Origin: Dysgonamonadaceae bacterium
Lineage (GTDB): Bacteria; Bacteroidota; Bacteroidia; Bacteroidales; Azobacteroidaceae
DNA length: 50,381 bases
Assembly: GCA_031270075.1 (NCBI GenBank)
Contig: JAISYG010000022.1
Coordinates: 1 to 50,381 of the forward strand
Reading direction: 5' to 3'
In this document: piece by piece, positions 16,195 through 26,350 of the stretch
How the letters are laid out: the number at the start of each line of letters is the position of its first letter
Position numbering within the stretch: position 1 is the first letter of the stretch
Translations under genes and position numbers: made by a program
Notes under the pieces: model-generated
The model's database searches: none
Seen by the model: only the letters and a program-made list of their open reading frames with translations
Told to the model about the DNA's origin: nothing

Positions 16195-17601
16195 ATGAAA
16201 AAATTTATGGACAAAGACTTTCTGCTGCAAACGGAAACGGCGCGGCAGTTGTATCACGAACATGCAGCCAAACAACCGATTATCGACTATCATTGCCATT
16301 TGAATCCGGCGATGGTGGCCGGCGATTATTCATTCCGTTCGCTGACGGAAATCTGGCTGGGCGGCGACCACTACAAATGGCGGGCGATGCGTACCAATGG
16401 TATCGACGAAAAATACTGCACCGGCGCCGACACTTCCGATTGGGAAAAATTTGAAAAATGGGCGGAAACAGTGCCTTACACGATGCGTAATCCGCTTTAC
16501 CATTGGACGCACTTGGAACTGAAAACCGGTTTCGGTGTGGAAAAGTTACTGTCGCCCCGTACCGCCCGTGAAATTTACGAAGAATGTACCGCTAAACTGC
16601 AAACGCCCGAATATTCGGCGCGCAACCTGATGCGAAAATATAAAGTAGAAGTGGTTTGCACTACCGATGATCCTGTGGATTCGCTCGAACACCATATTCA
16701 AACGCGGAAAGACGGTTTTGAAATCAAAATGTTGCCGACCTGGCGTCCCGACAAGGCGATGGCGGTGGAAAATCCGCTTGCTTTCCGTTCTTACGTCGAA
16801 ACATTGTCGAGGGTTTCAAACATAAGTATTTCCTCGTTCGACGATTTGATTGCCGCCTTGCGCAAACGGCAGGATTTCTTTGCGGAACAGGGCTGCAAAC
16901 TGTCCGATCACGGCATTGAAGCATTTTATGCCGAAGATTATACCGAAAGCGAAATCAAAGCTATGTTTAATAAGGTGTATGGCGGCCGCGAGTTGACGCC
17001 TTACGAAATCCTGCAATTCAAATCGGCCATGCTGGTCATTTTCGCCGAAATGGATTGGGAAAAAGGGTGGACGCAACAGTTTCACTACGGCGCCATCCGG
17101 AACAATAATACCCGTTTGTTCAAACAATTAGGACCTGATACCGGTTTCGATTCCATCGGCACATTCCTTACGGCGAAAGCAATGGCTAAATGTTTAGATA
17201 CGCTTGATAAAAAAAATAAACTGGCCAAAACAATCATCTACAACCTGAATCCGGCCGATAACGAAATGGTAGCCACGATGATCGGCAATTTCCAGGACGG
17301 AAGCGTTGCCGGGAAAATCCAATTCGGATCGGGCTGGTGGTTCTTAGACCAGAAAGACGGCATGGAAAAGCAGATGAACGCTTTGTCGATGCTGGGCCTG
17401 TTGAGCCGTTTCGTCGGCATGTTGACCGATTCGCGCAGCTTTCTGTCGTATCCGCGCCACGAATATTTCCGCCGCACGTTGTGTAATTTAATCGGAAACG
17501 ATGTCGAAAACGGCTTGTTGCCTGTGGAAGAAATCGACTTTCTGGGAAAAATGGTAGAAAATATTAGCTATTACAATGCAAAGAACTTCTTCAAATTTTG
17601 A
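16195..17601 (+). CDS. uxaC: Uronate (glucuronate/galacturonate) isomerase
   Basis: Isomerises D-galacturonate to tagaturonate and D-glucuronate to fructuronate, the entry step for UxaB/UxaA. The 468-aa TIM-barrel protein of the amidohydrolase superfamily has the metal-binding motif DYHCHLNP (H33 and H35), and the expected WWF motif in GSGWWFLDQKDGM. The divergent placement from the operon with shared regulatory spacer suggests co-regulation. A second ATG four codons later (16207) is also possible. Confidence 0.94.
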   Translation: MKKFMDKDFLLQTETARQLYHEHAAKQPIIDYHCHLNPAMVAGDYSFRSLTEIWLGGDHYKWRAMRTNGIDEKYCTGADTSDWEKFEKWAETVPYTMRNPLYHWTHLELKTGFGVEKLLSPRTAREIYEECTAKLQTPEYSARNLMRKYKVEVVCTTDDPVDSLEHHIQTRKDGFEIKMLPTWRPDKAMAVENPLAFRSYVETLSRVSNISISSFDDLIAALRKRQDFFAEQGCKLSDHGIEAFYAEDYTESEIKAMFNKVYGGRELTPYEILQFKSAMLVIFAEMDWEKGWTQQFHYGAIRNNNTRLFKQLGPDTGFDSIGTFLTAKAMAKCLDTLDKKNKLAKTIIYNLNPADNEMVATMIGNFQDGSVAGKIQFGSGWWFLDQKDGMEKQMNALSMLGLLSRFVGMLTDSRSFLSYPRHEYFRRTLCNLIGNDVENGLLPVEEIDFLGKMVENISYYNAKNFFKF

Positions 17602-17627
17602 TAGAACAAAAAAAATTTCTACCTTTG
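17597..17627 (+). promoter_or_regulatory. Promoter of the rpsF operon
   Basis: TTTG at 17597-17600, a 19-base spacer and TACCTTTG at 17620-17627 match the Bacteroidetes consensus closely. The -33 element overlaps the end of uxaC, so the ribosomal operon begins immediately after it. The start codon of rpsF is 43 bases downstream. Confidence 0.65.
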
Positions 17628-17670
17628 CGCCTCAATTCAATTTTTAGTATCAATTATTAATTCAGTTTTT

Positions 17671-18018
17671 ATGAACAATTATGAAACCGTTTTCATTTTG
17701 ACTCCCGTTTTGTCTGATGCTCAGATGAAGGAAGCGGTTGACAAATTCAAAGACTTTCTCACGGCCGAAGGCGCCAAGATTGTCAATGAAGAAAACTGGG
17801 GCTTGCGCAAACTCGCCTACCCCATTCAAAAGAAATCGACCGGATTTTATTCCTTGCTCGAATTTAACGGCGAACCAACAGTTATCGCCAAGTTGGAAAC
17901 CCAGTTCCGTCGCGACGAGCGAATCCTTCGTTTCCTGACCTTCCGTCAGGATAAGAATTTTGCAGAATATGCAGCTAAGAGAAGAAACAAATCGAAAGAA
18001 ACTAAAAAGGAAATTTAA
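17671..18018 (+). CDS. rpsF: 30S ribosomal protein S6
   Basis: A 115-aa ribosomal protein that binds 16S rRNA together with S18. The start [19 protein letters not shown] and the motif [19 protein letters not shown] are characteristic of S6. The basic C-terminal tail ([15 protein letters not shown]) is common in this group. rpsR follows 2 bases later, the usual S6-S18-L9 order. Confidence 0.97.
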   Translation: MNNYETVFILTPVLSDAQMKEAVDKFKDFLTAEGAKIVNEENWGLRKLAYPIQKKSTGFYSLLEFNGEPTVIAKLETQFRRDERILRFLTFRQDKNFAEYAAKRRNKSKETKKEI

Positions 18019-18020
18019 TT

Positions 18021-18293
18021 ATGGCAGCACATAACAACTCGGAAATCCGTTACTTAACGCCTCCTACCGTCGATGTTAAGAAGAAAAAATATTGTCGTTT
18101 CAAGAAGATCGGGATTAAATTTATCGATTACAAAGACCCCGAGTTTTTGAAGAAATTTCTGAACGAGCAAGGGAAAATTCTTCCTCGCCGCATTACCGGC
18201 ACCTCGTTGAAATTCCAACGCCGTATCGCTCAGGCTGTGAAGCGCGCCCGTCATTTGGCTTTGCTTCCCTATGTAACCGATTTAATGAAATAA
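18021..18293 (+). CDS. rpsR: 30S ribosomal protein S18
   Basis: A 90-aa basic protein, partner of S6 in the small subunit platform. The motif [20 protein letters not shown] followed by [13 protein letters not shown] is the family signature. The N-terminal region [19 protein letters not shown] is normal for Bacteroidota and keeps only one Cys. It lies between rpsF and rplI with very short gaps, showing a single transcript. Confidence 0.97.
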   Translation: MAAHNNSEIRYLTPPTVDVKKKKYCRFKKIGIKFIDYKDPEFLKKFLNEQGKILPRRITGTSLKFQRRIAQAVKRARHLALLPYVTDLMK

Positions 18294-18310
18294 CAAAAGG
18301 AGGAAACACA

Positions 18311-18754
18311 ATGCAAGTTATATTATTAGAAGATATTAACAACCTGGGTTACAAGGACGATATTGTTACCGTAAAAAGTGGTTACGGACGCAATTATCTG
18401 ATTCCCCAGAAGAAAGCGATCATCGCTTCCGAACCGGCGAAAAAAGTATTGGCCGAAAATTTGCGCCAACGCGCCCATAAAGTGGAAAAAATTAAAATGA
18501 ATGCACAAACGTTGGCTACCCAATTAGAGGGCATTTCGTTAATTATCGGCGCTAAAACAAGTTCTACCGGTACGATTTTCGGTTCGGTCAACAGCATCCA
18601 AATCGCCGAAGAATTGGCGAAAAAAGGATTTGAAATCGACCGGAAAATCATCCTGCTGAAAGACTCTGTCAAAGAAGTGGGTGCTTACAAAGCGACGGTG
18701 AAACTGCACAAGGATATTTCGATAGAAATTCCGTTTGAAGTGATTTCGGAATAA
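18311..18754 (+). CDS. rplI: 50S ribosomal protein L9
   Basis: A 147-aa protein of the large subunit. The N-terminal RNA-binding domain begins [19 protein letters not shown] and includes [16 protein letters not shown]; a long helix and the C-terminal domain follow. A good AAAGGAGGAAA ribosome binding site precedes the ATG, unusual among the genes here and in keeping with high expression. Last gene of the operon, followed by a terminator. Confidence 0.97.
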   Translation: MQVILLEDINNLGYKDDIVTVKSGYGRNYLIPQKKAIIASEPAKKVLAENLRQRAHKVEKIKMNAQTLATQLEGISLIIGAKTSSTGTIFGSVNSIQIAEELAKKGFEIDRKIILLKDSVKEVGAYKATVKLHKDISIEIPFEVISE

Positions 18755-18786
18755 AATTCGTTTATTAATTACATACTTTACTGAAA

Positions 18787-18822
18787 GGAAGGGATGTCCG
18801 GAGAGGGATCTCCCTTTTTTAT
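18787..18822 (+). terminator. Terminator of the rpsF-rpsR-rplI operon
   Basis: GGAGA-GGGA-TCTCC (18800-18813) forms a 5-bp stem with a 4-base loop, and an alternative outer pairing AAGGGA/TCCCTT encloses it; a run of six T follows. The remaining spacer up to 19027 has no gene; it holds only a 9-bp hairpin with one bulge at 18952-18974 without a T run. Confidence 0.65.
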
Positions 18823-19027
18823 TTGCTTTTTGTAGTTGTGAGGCTTAAAGGTGAGTGTGTTATTTTCACTGTCCCGGTAAATATTTGAATCGGCCCAAAC
18901 AAGTTCTTCCCGGAAGGAAGATGATCCAACGGACATGTGATTATCGGTATGCCGGATTCAAGCGGTTGAACCGGATGTGAATTTATATAAATTATTGATT
19001 GATAAAAAAGTCTGCGGGGAGCCGTAT

Positions 19028-21058
19028 TCAGGGTTGTGGTTGGGAAGAGATGGACTTTCGGATAATCAAAGTAGAAGGCATAGTTTGCAATGCTTCTTTT
19101 TCGTGTTCAGAAACATCTATCCACGTATCATAACTGATTAACATGAAATTCCTGTCCGACAAAAATTCCGGGGTAAGTGCCGCCGACCGCAAGTCTAAGA
19201 CCGCTATTTGCGCCTTATTAAAAGCCATCAGATTTTTGGCATAACGGAAAAGAAAAACATCTTGCGGGTCTTTCAGTATGACTGCCACACGAGTGGCCTG
19301 TTCAAAATGGCGGTTCACAAAAATCCCGACAGCGGCCTTCGATGCTTCAATGAATTGCCGGGTTTTATCTTTCAGTAAATCGCCCGGATAAAACCAGCTG
19401 TGTTGCCTGGCCGCTTCGATATCCTGTGGCGAAGCCGACAGGGAGAGTCCCGCACCTACTAACAGGAAATCGAAATGATCTTCATTGATCCGGTCAACAA
19501 TGTACTGGCCTACATCGTTGGTTACATCATACTGGGTTTCGATGGGAAAGCCGAGTTTTTGAGCTTCTTCCCGGATAGGAGCAAAGCTGACTTCAGCAAA
19601 ATTGCCGGTATAGATGGGATTAATTTCCGTACCTACAGTCAAGTGCAAAGCAGTGATTTCCGGTTTTCGGCTTCCTTTGGAAAAGACTTGTTGCGCTACA
19701 TCTAATAGGAGTTTTCCATTGCTTGCCCTGCCGAAAGAGAGCAATACACGGAAATGGTTACTTCTTTTCCGGCTAACGGACGGAGATTGGGTTCGGTAGC
19801 ACCATGCGATAAATTTTAGTAGCGGGCCGGTCATAAAGGTAGTAACCAAAGTCATCAGGACTAACATGGCAAAAACCGGAGGCGACAGGATTTGCATTTC
19901 GTATCCGATGGTTAAGACAATGAGTTCCATCAATCCGCGGGTGTTCATCAGAGCGCCCAGCAACCAACTGTCTTTCCATGATTCGCCGGACAAGCGTGCG
20001 GGAACGGCTGTCCCAATCACTTTACCGAAGATGGCGACAAAGATAAATACACCGCAAAAAAGCCATTCTTGTGGACTATTAATCAATCCGATGTGCGTTT
20101 TTAGTCCGGTCGAAACAAAAAAGAGCGGAAGAAAAATCGTCAACGATACATCTTCCACTTTTTCGATCAAGAGTTTCCGGAATTGAACATGTGAAGGCAT
20201 AGCAACCCCTGCCGCAAATGCCCCAAACAGAGCATGAATGCCTAATATTTCGGTAAAATAAGCCGATGCAATCAGAATAAAGAACATCAGCGCAACAATT
20301 TCCTTGCTCAATACTTCTTTGTTGTGATACAGGTTTCCGATAATATTCAGGAACGGTCGTAGGATAAAGAACATAAACACGATAAACAGGATGGTAAACA
20401 GGATGGTGTAAATGGCGCCGGATAGGGTACCTGTTTGGATAATGGCAATCACAACGGCCAGCAGACACCAGGCAAGTACATCCCCACTGGCAGCGCTCAC
20501 CAACGACAGCGTTCCTAAATGCGATTTGGTTAATCGTTTTTCCTGAATAATTCGGGCCAATATAGGAAAAGCCGTGATACTCATAGAAATTCCGATGAAT
20601 AAAGCATAAGAAAGAAAAGTAGTCGTTTCTACAGCGTAATAGGGATAGGTGAAATACGCTACCGCTACTCCGCATAAAAAAGGAAACACAATCCCGGTCT
20701 GACTAATCAAAATGGTTTCCTTAAATGTTTTCCGTACAGCCGTGATATCCAACTCCATTCCAATGACGAACATGAAGAAAATCAATCCTATTTGACTTAA
20801 AGTCGTAATATTACCCAGGGTTTCGGGAGCAAAGAGAAAATTGGAAACACCCGGCAGGAAATTTCCCAATACGGACGGTCCCAGTAGAATTCCGGCCAGA
20901 ATTTCCCCGACCACAGATGGCTGCCCGATTTTGACAAACAGTGAACCGAAAATTCTTGCAACAAATAAGATGGCGATAACCTGTAATAACAGCATAGCCA
21001 CCGGCGATTGAATACCTTCGCCCAGTGAGTGTATAAAGAGATTAAATCCTTCGCTCAT
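19028..21058 (-). CDS. Monovalent cation:proton antiporter (CPA2 family) with Usp-like tail
   Basis: A 676-aa membrane protein. Residues about 20-415 form a Na+(K+)/H+ exchanger domain with some twelve helices, including GQPSVVGEILAGILLGPSVL, typical of CPA2/Kef proteins, and LLGALMNTRGLMELIVLTIG. Residues about 430-670 are soluble and resemble paired universal-stress-protein-like domains rather than a TrkA-N nucleotide-binding domain, so the regulation differs from classical Kef. It likely takes part in pH and ion homeostasis. Which cation is exchanged cannot be read from the sequence. It is a single gene with its own promoter. Confidence 0.85.
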   Translation of the reverse strand: MSEGFNLFIHSLGEGIQSPVAMLLLQVIAILFVARIFGSLFVKIGQPSVVGEILAGILLGPSVLGNFLPGVSNFLFAPETLGNITTLSQIGLIFFMFVIGMELDITAVRKTFKETILISQTGIVFPFLCGVAVAYFTYPYYAVETTTFLSYALFIGISMSITAFPILARIIQEKRLTKSHLGTLSLVSAASGDVLAWCLLAVVIAIIQTGTLSGAIYTILFTILFIVFMFFILRPFLNIIGNLYHNKEVLSKEIVALMFFILIASAYFTEILGIHALFGAFAAGVAMPSHVQFRKLLIEKVEDVSLTIFLPLFFVSTGLKTHIGLINSPQEWLFCGVFIFVAIFGKVIGTAVPARLSGESWKDSWLLGALMNTRGLMELIVLTIGYEMQILSPPVFAMLVLMTLVTTFMTGPLLKFIAWCYRTQSPSVSRKRSNHFRVLLSFGRASNGKLLLDVAQQVFSKGSRKPEITALHLTVGTEINPIYTGNFAEVSFAPIREEAQKLGFPIETQYDVTNDVGQYIVDRINEDHFDFLLVGAGLSLSASPQDIEAARQHSWFYPGDLLKDKTRQFIEASKAAVGIFVNRHFEQATRVAVILKDPQDVFLFRYAKNLMAFNKAQIAVLDLRSAALTPEFLSDRNFMLISYDTWIDVSEHEKEALQTMPSTLIIRKSISSQPQP

Positions 21059-21083
21059 GGTGTTTTTGTTTGCAAATGGTACG

Positions 21084-21115
21084 CAAAATTACTCTTTTTT
21101 AAGAAACCGTCCAAA
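21084..21115 (-). promoter_or_regulatory. Promoter of the antiporter gene
   Basis: On the minus strand TTTG (21112-21115), a 20-base spacer and TAATTTTG (21084-21091) match the Bacteroidetes consensus. The ATG of the antiporter gene is 25 bases downstream of the -7 element. Confidence 0.6.
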
Positions 21116-21234
21116 TCGGTTTAGAGAGGACATCCCTCACATTTTGGTTTGCGGGGCGATGATTCTATGCCCTACTGTAGGTTTGTAATTGAAAACTCGA
21201 AAAAACAAAATATCGGATAAATTGTAATATAGAG

Positions 21235-21265
21235 TTTGCAATTCGGAATATATTGTGTACTTTTG
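21235..21265 (+). promoter_or_regulatory. Promoter of the AAA ATPase gene
   Basis: TTTG (21235-21238), a 19-base spacer and TACTTTTG (21258-21265) match the Bacteroidetes consensus exactly, 26 bases upstream of the ATG. Confidence 0.65.
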
Positions 21266-21291
21266 TAGAGGTTTTTTAGAGATAGAAACGC

Positions 21292-22470
21292 ATGGAATCG
21301 CTGTATAAGACACATCAATATCTGGTAGAACATCTGAATCTTCCGTTACGGAGGAAATTGATGGACGAAATTGACTGGAACGATCGATTGATTGGTATCA
21401 AAGGTTCGCGTGGAGTGGGGAAAACCAGTTTCCTGCTCCAGTATGCGAAGGAAAAATTTCCTCCTTACGATAAGCAATGCCTGTATATTAACCTGAACAA
21501 TTTTTATTTCAGCGTGAAAACCATTCAGGATTTTGCGCGGGAATTCCACATGAAAGGCGGAAAAGTGCTGTTGATCGACCAGGTTTTCAAGTATCCCGAT
21601 TGGGCTTCGGAATTGGTGTATTGTTACGATCATTTTCCGGATTTGCAGATTATCTTTACCGGTTCGTCCGTGTTGCGCTTGAAGGACGAACATTCGCCGC
21701 TCATCCGCAAAGTAGTGTCGTATAATTTGCGGGGATTTTCGTTCCGCGAGTTTCTGGAGTTACAGACCGGTTCCGAATTTCCATCCTATTCGTTGAGTGA
21801 AATTATGCAGTATCATACCGATATCGCCAAGCAGATAATAGCTTCGGTAAAGCCCTTGGCGTATATCGACGATTATTTTCATCATGGTTTTTATCCTTTT
21901 TATTTAGAGAAGCTCAATTTTTCCGAAAACTTGCTGAAGACCATGAATATGATGCTGGAAATAGATGTGGCGTTTATCAACCAGATCGAACAAAGTTACC
22001 TGTCCAAATTGCGGAAACTGTTGTATCTTTTATCCACAGCGGCTCCGGGAAGTCCGAATATCAGTCAGTTGAGTATCGATATTGATACTTCGCGCGCTAC
22101 GGTAATGAATTATCTTAAATATCTGAAAGACGCCCGTTTGGTTAATATGCTGTATCCCAGGGAGGAGGAATTTCCCAAGAAACCGGAAAAGATTTATCTG
22201 CAAAATCCCAATTTGCTGTATGCTACGCGGATGATTAATGTGGAAAGGCAGGCTTTGCGCGAAACATTCTTTTACAATCAGGTGCATAAGGATTATAAAG
22301 TCCATTCCGGCGACAAAGACTGCCTTTTTTTAATCGACGAGCAATACCATTTTGCTGTTGGCGAACAGATTCAAGGGAAGTCCGCTCCGGAGATGTATTA
22401 TGCGGTCGACGGCATCGAAGTAGGGGAGGGGAAGGTGATACCGCTTTGGTTGTTTGGTTTTTTGTATTGA
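21292..22470 (+). CDS. AAA ATPase with DUF4143-type C-terminus
   Basis: A 392-aa protein of the AAA_14/DUF4143 family, common in prokaryotes and without a settled function. Walker A is GSRGVGKTS (K44). Walker B reads VLLIDQVFKYPDW: D96 is present, but Q97 stands where the catalytic Glu (…DEV…) is expected. Sensor-like FTGSSVLRL follows. The C-terminal half holds a winged-helix-like segment (ISQLSIDIDTSRATVMNYL) and the DUF4143 nuclease-like region. The E-to-Q change would be expected to let the protein bind but hardly hydrolyse ATP. DUF1016 remnants follow directly. Confidence 0.85.
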   Translation: MESLYKTHQYLVEHLNLPLRRKLMDEIDWNDRLIGIKGSRGVGKTSFLLQYAKEKFPPYDKQCLYINLNNFYFSVKTIQDFAREFHMKGGKVLLIDQVFKYPDWASELVYCYDHFPDLQIIFTGSSVLRLKDEHSPLIRKVVSYNLRGFSFREFLELQTGSEFPSYSLSEIMQYHTDIAKQIIASVKPLAYIDDYFHHGFYPFYLEKLNFSENLLKTMNMMLEIDVAFINQIEQSYLSKLRKLLYLLSTAAPGSPNISQLSIDIDTSRATVMNYLKYLKDARLVNMLYPREEEFPKKPEKIYLQNPNLLYATRMINVERQALRETFFYNQVHKDYKVHSGDKDCLFLIDEQYHFAVGEQIQGKSAPEMYYAVDGIEVGEGKVIPLWLFGFLY

Positions 22471-22472
22471 TG

Positions 22473-22708
22473 ATGAACGGATTAAAATGGCAAAAAAAGA
22501 GTTCTCTCTATCTGCGTTTGGCAGCTTCGCGCGATAAAGAAGAATTAAAGAAACTAATTAATAATGAGTAAGAACATTAGAAATATAAATAATTCTTTGT
22601 TCGGAAGATAATACCGAACACATCGAATATCTGATGCTTGAAGAAAGCAATATCAAAGTGGCGCAATATTACACACAATTGCCCGACAAAAAATTGTTAA
22701 GCGAGAAA
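22473..22708 (+). pseudogene. Remnants of the middle and C-terminal parts of a DUF1016 nuclease gene
   Basis: Two fragments in different frames are visible. At 22473-22571 a 32-codon frame ends SSLYLRLAASRDKEELKKL, resembling the segment before the nuclease domain in DUF1016/YhcG proteins. At 22589-22708, without a start codon, a frame reads ILCSEDNTEHIEYLMLEE and then IKVAQYYTQLPDKKLLSEK, which resembles the end of that family. The catalytic PDDEXK core that should lie between them is missing. The remnant occupies the gap between the AAA ATPase gene and nifJ. Family assignment is from memory of the consensus. Confidence 0.6.
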
Positions 22709-22749
22709 AGGATAAATATAAATTTCATTCATAAACAAAATAGAAAATT

Positions 22750-25700
22750 ATGGCAAAACAAAAAAAGTTTTTAACCTGTGATGGCAATCAAGCTGCTGCG
22801 CACATCGCGTATATGTTCAGCGAAACCGCTTCGATTTACCCCATCACCCCCTCCTCAACAATGGCTGAGTATGTGGACGAATGGGCGGCAGCCGGAAGAA
22901 AAAACATCTTCGGAGAAACCGTTCGAGTGGACGAAATGCAGTCGGAAGCGGGAGCCGCAGGCGCCATGCACGGCGCATTGCAAGCCGGAACGCTTTCCTC
23001 CACCTTCACCGCATCGCAAGGGCTGTTGCTGATGATTCCCAACATGTATAAAGTGGCCGGCGAATTACTTCCGGGCGTTTATCATGTTTCGGCGCGGGCT
23101 TTGGCTTCGCACGCTCTTTCGATTTTCGGCGACCATCAGGACGTAATGGCGGTTCGTCAGACCGGGTGCGCCCTCTTTGCTACCGGTTCGGTGCAGGAAG
23201 TCATGGATTTGGCAGCAGTCGCTCATCTATCGGCGATTAAGTCCCGCGTTCCCTTTGTGCATTTCTTCGACGGTTTCCGTACTTCCCACGAAATACAGAA
23301 AATCGAACAGTTAGACAACGAAGATCTGGCACCGCTGATCGACCAAGAGGCTTTAGCCGCTTTCCGCCAACGCGCCTTGAATCCCGAAGCCCCCGTAGCC
23401 CGCGGAACGGCTCAAAATCCCGACATCTATTTCCAGGCCCGCGAAGCCTCCAATGTTTACTACAACAAAGTAGTGGCGATTGTAGAAGATTATGTCAACC
23501 AACTTTCGGCTTTGGTTGGACGCAAATACGGCTTGTTCGACTACTACGGCGCGGAAGATGCCGACCGTGTCATCATCGCCATCGGTTCGGTAACGGAAGC
23601 AATCAAGGAAACCATTGATTATCTGATTTCAAAAGGTGAAAAAGTAGGATTGGTATCTGTTCATTTGTACCGTCCGTTCTCGGCGAAGCATTTCCTGGCG
23701 GCTGTCCCGAAAACCGCCAAGCGCATCGCCGTCTTAGACCGCACCAAAGAACCCGGCGCAACCGGAGAACCGCTTTATTTAGACGTCAAAGATTCGTTCT
23801 ACACCTCGACGGAACGTCCCGTCATTGTCGGCGGACGTTACGGACTGTCGTCCAAAGACACTACGCCGGCGCAGATACTGGCAGTCTATGAAAACCTGTC
23901 GCTGCCTACGCCAAAGAATGGATTTACTATCGGCATCGTGGATGATGTAACGTTCACTTCGCTTCCCCAAAAGGAAGAACTGGCATTCGACGGCGGACCT
24001 TTTGAAGCCAAATTCTACGGCTTGGGCGCCGACGGAACAGTGGGTGCAAACAAAAACTCCATCAAAATCATCGGGGACAATACCGACAAGTATTGCCAGG
24101 CTTATTTCGCCTACGACTCCAAGAAATCGGGCGGTTTTACGGCTTCCCACCTGCGGTTCGGCGATAAACCCATCCGTTCTACCTATCTGGTTAATACGCC
24201 CGACTTTGTGGCTTGCCACGTTCAAGCCTACCTTCGTCTGTACGATGTAACCAAAGGTTTGAAGAAAAACGGCACTTTCCTTCTCAATACTGTTTGGGAT
24301 GAAGAACAGGTAAAACAAAATTTACCGGATAACGTGAAAAAATACCTGGCGAAGAACCATATCACTTTCTACATCATCAATGCAACGGGCATTGCCGGGG
24401 AAATCGGTTTGGGCAACCGGACGAATACCATTCTCCAGTCGGCGTTCTTTAAGATTACCGGCGTTGTTCCCTACGAACTCGCTGTGGAACAGATGAAATA
24501 TATGATTAAGAAATCGTATGGCAAAAAAGGAGATGATATTGTAAATAAAAATAACGCAGCTGTTGACCGCGGCGCCGACTACGTGAAAGTGGAAGTTCCG
24601 GCGGAATGGGCAAACATTCAAACCGAAAGATTTGTTTCGCCGGGCGTTGCCGATGCACCCGCATTTGTCAAGAAAACCGTTTTCCCCATCAATGCGCAAA
24701 CCGGCGACGACTTGCCCGTATCGACCTTCACCGGTCGCGAAGACGGCACTTGGGATCAGGGAACCGCCGCTTACGAAAAACGGGGCGTAGCGTCCCGCGT
24801 TCCGGTTTGGATTCCCGAAAACTGTATCCAGTGTAACCAGTGCGCTTACGTTTGTCCTCACGCTGCTATCCGTCCGTTTGTCCTCGATGGCGACGAACAG
24901 GCCAAAGCCCCGGCAGGATATACCGCGCTGAAAGCGACAGGCAAACAGTTCGACGGCATGCAATTCCGTATTCAAGTCAATGTTTTGGACTGTTTGGGCT
25001 GCGACAATTGCGTCGATATTTGTCCGGGAAACAAGAACGGCAACGCATTAAAGATGGTTCCGATTGAAGAAGAATACGATAATCAGGCCAATTGGGATTT
25101 CTCCGTCAAAGAAGTGAAGACCAAGCAACACTTGGTAGATACTTCGCTGAACGTGAAAAACTCGCAGTTCGCTACGCCTTTGTTTGAGTTCTCCGGCGCC
25201 TGTTCCGGTTGCGGTGAAACGCCTTACGTCAAATTGATTTCACAATTGTTCGGCGATCATCAGGTAGTAGCCAACGCAACGGGTTGTACATCCATCTATT
25301 CCGGTTCGGCGCCATCCACGCCTTATACCACCAACGAAAACGGACGCGGTCCGGCTTGGGCGAACTCGTTGTTCGAAGACAATGCGGAATACGGTCTGGG
25401 AATGAATATCGGAGCCGAAAAACTACGCGACCGGATCGAACGCTTGATGCACGAAGTTATCGCCGGCGGGAGACTTCCGGAAAATATCCAAACGCTCTTT
25501 GAGGAATGGATTGCCAACCGCAACAGTTACGTCAAAACAAGAGAATTAGCCGATATTTTAACGCCCGTTCTCAAAGAATATGCGGCAGCAAATCCCCTCT
25601 GCGAACATGGCCGGCAACTTGCAGGCTTAACGCATTATCTTGTAAAGCGTTCGCAATGGATTATCGGCGGCGACGGCTGGGCTTACGACATCGGCTTCGG

Positions 25701-26304
25701 CGGCTTAGACCATGTATTGGCTTCGGGACAAAACGTCAACGTCTTAGTAGTTGATACCGAAGTGTATTCCAACACGGGCGGACAATCGTCCAAATCCACT
25801 CCGGTGGGTGCGGTCGCCAAGTTTGCCGCTGCCGGCAAGCGGATCCGCAAGAAAGATTTGGGCATGATTGCCACGACTTAAGGTTATGTTTATGTAGCCC
25901 AGATAGCGATGGGCGCCAATCAGGCGCAGACATTGAAAGCGATTCGCGAAGCGGAAGCCTACGACGGACCGTCTATCGTTATCGCTTATTCGCCCTGTAT
26001 CGCCCACGGTTTGAAACTGGGCATGGGACACGCGCAAGCCGAACAGAAAGCGGCTGTGGAATGTGGTTACTGGCACCTCTGGCGTTACGATCCGCGTTTG
26101 GAAGCCGAAGGGAAGAATCCCTTCCAGTTGGATTCCAAAGAACCGGATTGGACGAAGTTCCAGGACTTCCTGAAGAATGAAGTTCGCTTTTCTTCCCTGC
26201 TGAAGCAATTTCCGGAAGAAGCGGTCGAGTTATTCAAAGTGACCGAAGAGAATGCCCAATGGCGTCTGAACGGTTACAAACGTTTGGCGGCGCAAACATT
26301 CTGA
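22750..26304 (+). pseudogene. nifJ: Pyruvate:ferredoxin (flavodoxin) oxidoreductase interrupted by one TAA
   Basis: Oxidatively decarboxylates pyruvate to acetyl-CoA and reduces ferredoxin, the electron donor for Rnf. The frame spans 1185 codons, the normal NifJ length, but codon 1044 (25879-25881) is TAA where relatives have Tyr in the motif (Y)GYVYVAQIAMG. Upstream, the N-terminal pyrimidine domain (IYPITPSSTMAEYVDEWA), two ferredoxin motifs (CIQCNQCAYVCPHAA, CLGCDNCVDICP), the CSGCGETPY cluster site and the TPP motif GDGWAYDIGFGG are intact. The 141 codons after the stop are also intact and include C in YSPCIAHG, the fourth ligand of the proximal cluster in the Desulfovibrio enzyme. A truncated 1043-aa product should be inactive. 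Sequencing error or readthrough are alternatives. Confidence 0.88.
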
Positions 26305-26321
26305 TAATTAGTTTTTTATTG

Positions 26322-26350
26322 AAAGGGGAAACTTCAAATTTCCCCTTTTT
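26322..26350 (+). terminator. Terminator after nifJ
   Basis: AAAGGGGAAA (26322-26331) and TTTCCCCTTT (26339-26348) form a perfect 10-bp stem with a 7-base loop, ending in a T run. It lies 17 bases after the nifJ stop. Confidence 0.85.

Noticed and set aside
18952-18974. Hairpin CCGG(A)TTCAA/TTGAACCGG as a terminator of the antiporter gene
   Set aside because: No T run follows on either strand and it is over 50 bases from the antiporter stop; left as an unexplained inverted repeat.
25909-26304. A separate 131-aa gene after nifJ
   Set aside because: It is the direct in-frame continuation of NifJ beyond the internal TAA, with no start signal of its own.
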